Below, piece by piece: positions 62,770-64,000 of a stretch of DNA of 64,000 nucleotides. Position 1 is the stretch's first letter, and every line of letters starts with the position of its first letter. The translations under genes were made by a program, and so were the position numbers. A model generated the notes under the pieces. That model worked only from the letters and a program-made list of their open reading frames with translations. It did no database searches and was not told where the DNA came from. Source of the stretch: Endobacterium cereale. Its GTDB lineage: Bacteria; Pseudomonadota; Alphaproteobacteria; Rhizobiales; Rhizobiaceae. The stretch is from assembly GCF_009617585.1 (NCBI RefSeq), contig NZ_WIXI01000045.1, positions 62,001 to 126,000 on the forward strand, given 5' to 3'.

Positions 62770-63846
62770 ATGGCTCAGAAGATGAAGGCGGCGATATTCG
62801 TCGAGAAAGGACGCATCGTCCTTGATGAGAAGCCTATTCCGGAGATCGGCCCGCTCGATGCGCTGATCAGGATCACCACCACCACCATCTGCGGCACCGA
62901 TGTCCATATCCTGAAGGGCGAATACCCCGTCGCCAAGGGCCTGACCATCGGCCACGAGCCGGTCGGCATCATCGAAAAGCTCGGCTCCGGTGTGAAGGGG
63001 CTGAAAGAAGGTCAGCGGGTGATTGCCGGTGCGATCACGCCCTCCGGCTGGAGCACGGCCTGCCTGTGCGGCTGTGGCGCGCAGGATGGCGCGGGCACCA
63101 AACACGGTTTCAAGGCGATGGGCGGCTGGCGGTTCGGCAACACGATCGATGGCGCGCAGGCCGAATATCTCTGCGTGCCGGATGCCATGGCCAATCTGGC
63201 GCCGATCGATGAGGGCGTCACCGATGAACAGGTGCTGATGTGCCCGGACATCATGTCCACCGGCCTGTCCGGCGCCGAAACGGGGCAGATCAGGATCGGT
63301 GACTGCGTGGCGGTCTTCGCGCAAGGCCCGATCGGGCTCTGCGCCACGGCCGGCGCAAAACTGATGGGCGCGACGAAAATCATTGCCGTCGACACATTTC
63401 CGGCGCGGCTGGACATGGCCAGACGCATGGGCGCCGATGTGGTGGTGGATTACCGGGCGGAAAACCCGGTGGATGCGATCATGCGCATTACCGACGGGCG
63501 CGGCGTCGATGTGGCGATCGAGGCGCTCGGCACCCAGACCACCTTCGAGGCAGCCTTGCGGGTGCTGCGGCCGGGCGGCGTGCTTTCCAGCCTCGGCGTC
63601 TATTCCTCGGACCTTACCATTCCGCTCGACGCCTTTTCCGCGGGGCTCGGCGACAAATCCATCCGCACCACCCTTTGCCCCGGCGGCAAGGAACGCATGC
63701 GCCGCATGCAGGATGTCATTTCTTCCGGCCGCGTCGACCTGTCCGGTCTCGTCACCCACCGCTTCAAGCTCGATCAGATCGAGGAGGCTTATGACCTCTT
63801 CGCCAATCAGCGTGACGGCGTGTTGAAGGTGGCGATCACGCCGTAG
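62770..63846 (+). CDS. Zinc-dependent alcohol dehydrogenase
   Basis: The 358-residue MDR has the catalytic zinc Cys in TTICGTDVHILKG and His-Glu in IGHEPVGIIEKL, and a NAD(P)-binding FAQGPIGLCATAGAKLMGA. The usual four-Cys structural-zinc loop is replaced by SGWSTACLCGCGAQDG, so it resembles secondary alcohol/isopropanol dehydrogenases. GGGAGG precedes the ATG at 62770. The substrate is unknown. Confidence 0.92.
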   Translation: MAQKMKAAIFVEKGRIVLDEKPIPEIGPLDALIRITTTTICGTDVHILKGEYPVAKGLTIGHEPVGIIEKLGSGVKGLKEGQRVIAGAITPSGWSTACLCGCGAQDGAGTKHGFKAMGGWRFGNTIDGAQAEYLCVPDAMANLAPIDEGVTDEQVLMCPDIMSTGLSGAETGQIRIGDCVAVFAQGPIGLCATAGAKLMGATKIIAVDTFPARLDMARRMGADVVVDYRAENPVDAIMRITDGRGVDVAIEALGTQTTFEAALRVLRPGGVLSSLGVYSSDLTIPLDAFSAGLGDKSIRTTLCPGGKERMRRMQDVISSGRVDLSGLVTHRFKLDQIEEAYDLFANQRDGVLKVAITP

Positions 63847-63900
63847 CGTATCGCCCGGAAACCGGTCCCGGTTTTCGGAAAGGACGATGCCCGGCTCTAG
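63845..63900. repeat. Degenerate Rhizobium-type intergenic repeat
   Basis: After the alcohol dehydrogenase stop the sequence CCGGAAACCGG-TC-CCGGTTTTCGG (arms 63855-63865 and 63868-63878), followed by ACGATGC and GCTCTAG, resembles the short dyad repeats common between rhizobial genes. No second copy is in this window, so the assignment rests on recall of the motif. Positions 63901-64000 hold nothing I can support. Confidence 0.4.
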
Positions 63901-64000
63901 GCTGTTAGAGCGGCTTTCCGCGCCCGCTGGCGCAGGGTGCTGCAATGGCCGACCGAAGCGGCGAAGGCCGGGTGCCTGCGCGCATCGATGGGGTGCGCGC

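Overview
The window looks like chromosomal DNA from an alphaproteobacterium of the order Hyphomicrobiales, most likely the Rhizobiaceae (Agrobacterium/Rhizobium/Neorhizobium type). The reasons are high GC, a MucR/Ros regulator, a CcrM GANTC methyltransferase, DUF1499, DUF6456 and DUF721 proteins, the linkage ccrM - HAD - mutY - DUF721 - DsbA-like - smc, and a degenerate Rhizobium-type intergenic repeat at the right end. I saw no rRNA or tRNA gene, prophage, insertion sequence or CRISPR array. Most of the window is ordinary core genome with small accessory inserts.

Layout. 1-3,000: the 3' end of arsC, a HicB-like remnant, selO with a coupled small gene, and sufE. 3,400-6,500: an overlapping pair (DnaA-domain-IV-like protein plus DUF6456 protein), mucR with a long AT-rich upstream region, and msrB. 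6,500-18,400: prmB, a 23S-type pseudouridine synthase, a secreted four-EF-hand protein, a divergent SDR/LysR pair, galE, a membrane acyltransferase, a pentapeptide-repeat protein, an MBL hydrolase and a DUF1499 membrane protein. 18,400-22,400: a fused ring-cleavage dioxygenase/carboxylesterase divergent from an FMN reductase (a quinone-stress module), then two toxin-antitoxin (TA) modules. 22,400-27,900: ppdK, a Tat-exported VOC protein, an Ivy-type lysozyme inhibitor and higBA. 27,900-39,100: smc, a DsbA-like oxidoreductase, the DUF721 (DciA-like) gene, an O-antigen ligase, mutY, an HAD gene, a prohibitin-like protein with a secreted partner, and ccrM. 39,200-46,800: a MNT/HEPN TA pair, an ArsR-controlled divergon of two small alpha-beta-barrel proteins, an HAD phosphatase, two medium-chain dehydrogenases (one fdhA), an unknown gene pair and a lipoprotein. 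47,000-53,400: thrC, an M16 protease, a GNAT acetyltransferase and a GGDEF/EAL protein in one direction. 53,400-57,800: small orphan genes, a truncated lipase, a decayed copy of the neighbouring metallopeptidase 3' end, a DUF4242 gene and the intact metallopeptidase. 57,900-64,000: csbD, yqgE, a lone DsbD-N-domain protein, a one-Cys peroxiredoxin, a Dabb protein, two secreted proteins and a zinc alcohol dehydrogenase.

Themes. Redox and electrophile defence recurs: msrB, the Mhq-like fusion with its FMN reductase, fdhA, peroxiredoxin, DsbA-like and DsbD-N proteins. Cell-cycle and replication functions are concentrated around smc, DUF721/DciA, ccrM and the DnaA-like domain protein. Five TA or TA-derived loci lie within the first 40 kb. 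The points I consider most worth checking are the MhqO-MhqD-type fusion, the Phd-antitoxin/PemK-toxin pairing, the HEPN protein lacking its usual arginine, the DnaA-domain/DUF6456 pair, and the 55.6-56.9 kb scar where a truncated lipase runs into a decayed gene duplicate. Nothing here is plainly a large undescribed multigene system. All functional calls rest on reading motifs by eye, without database searches.
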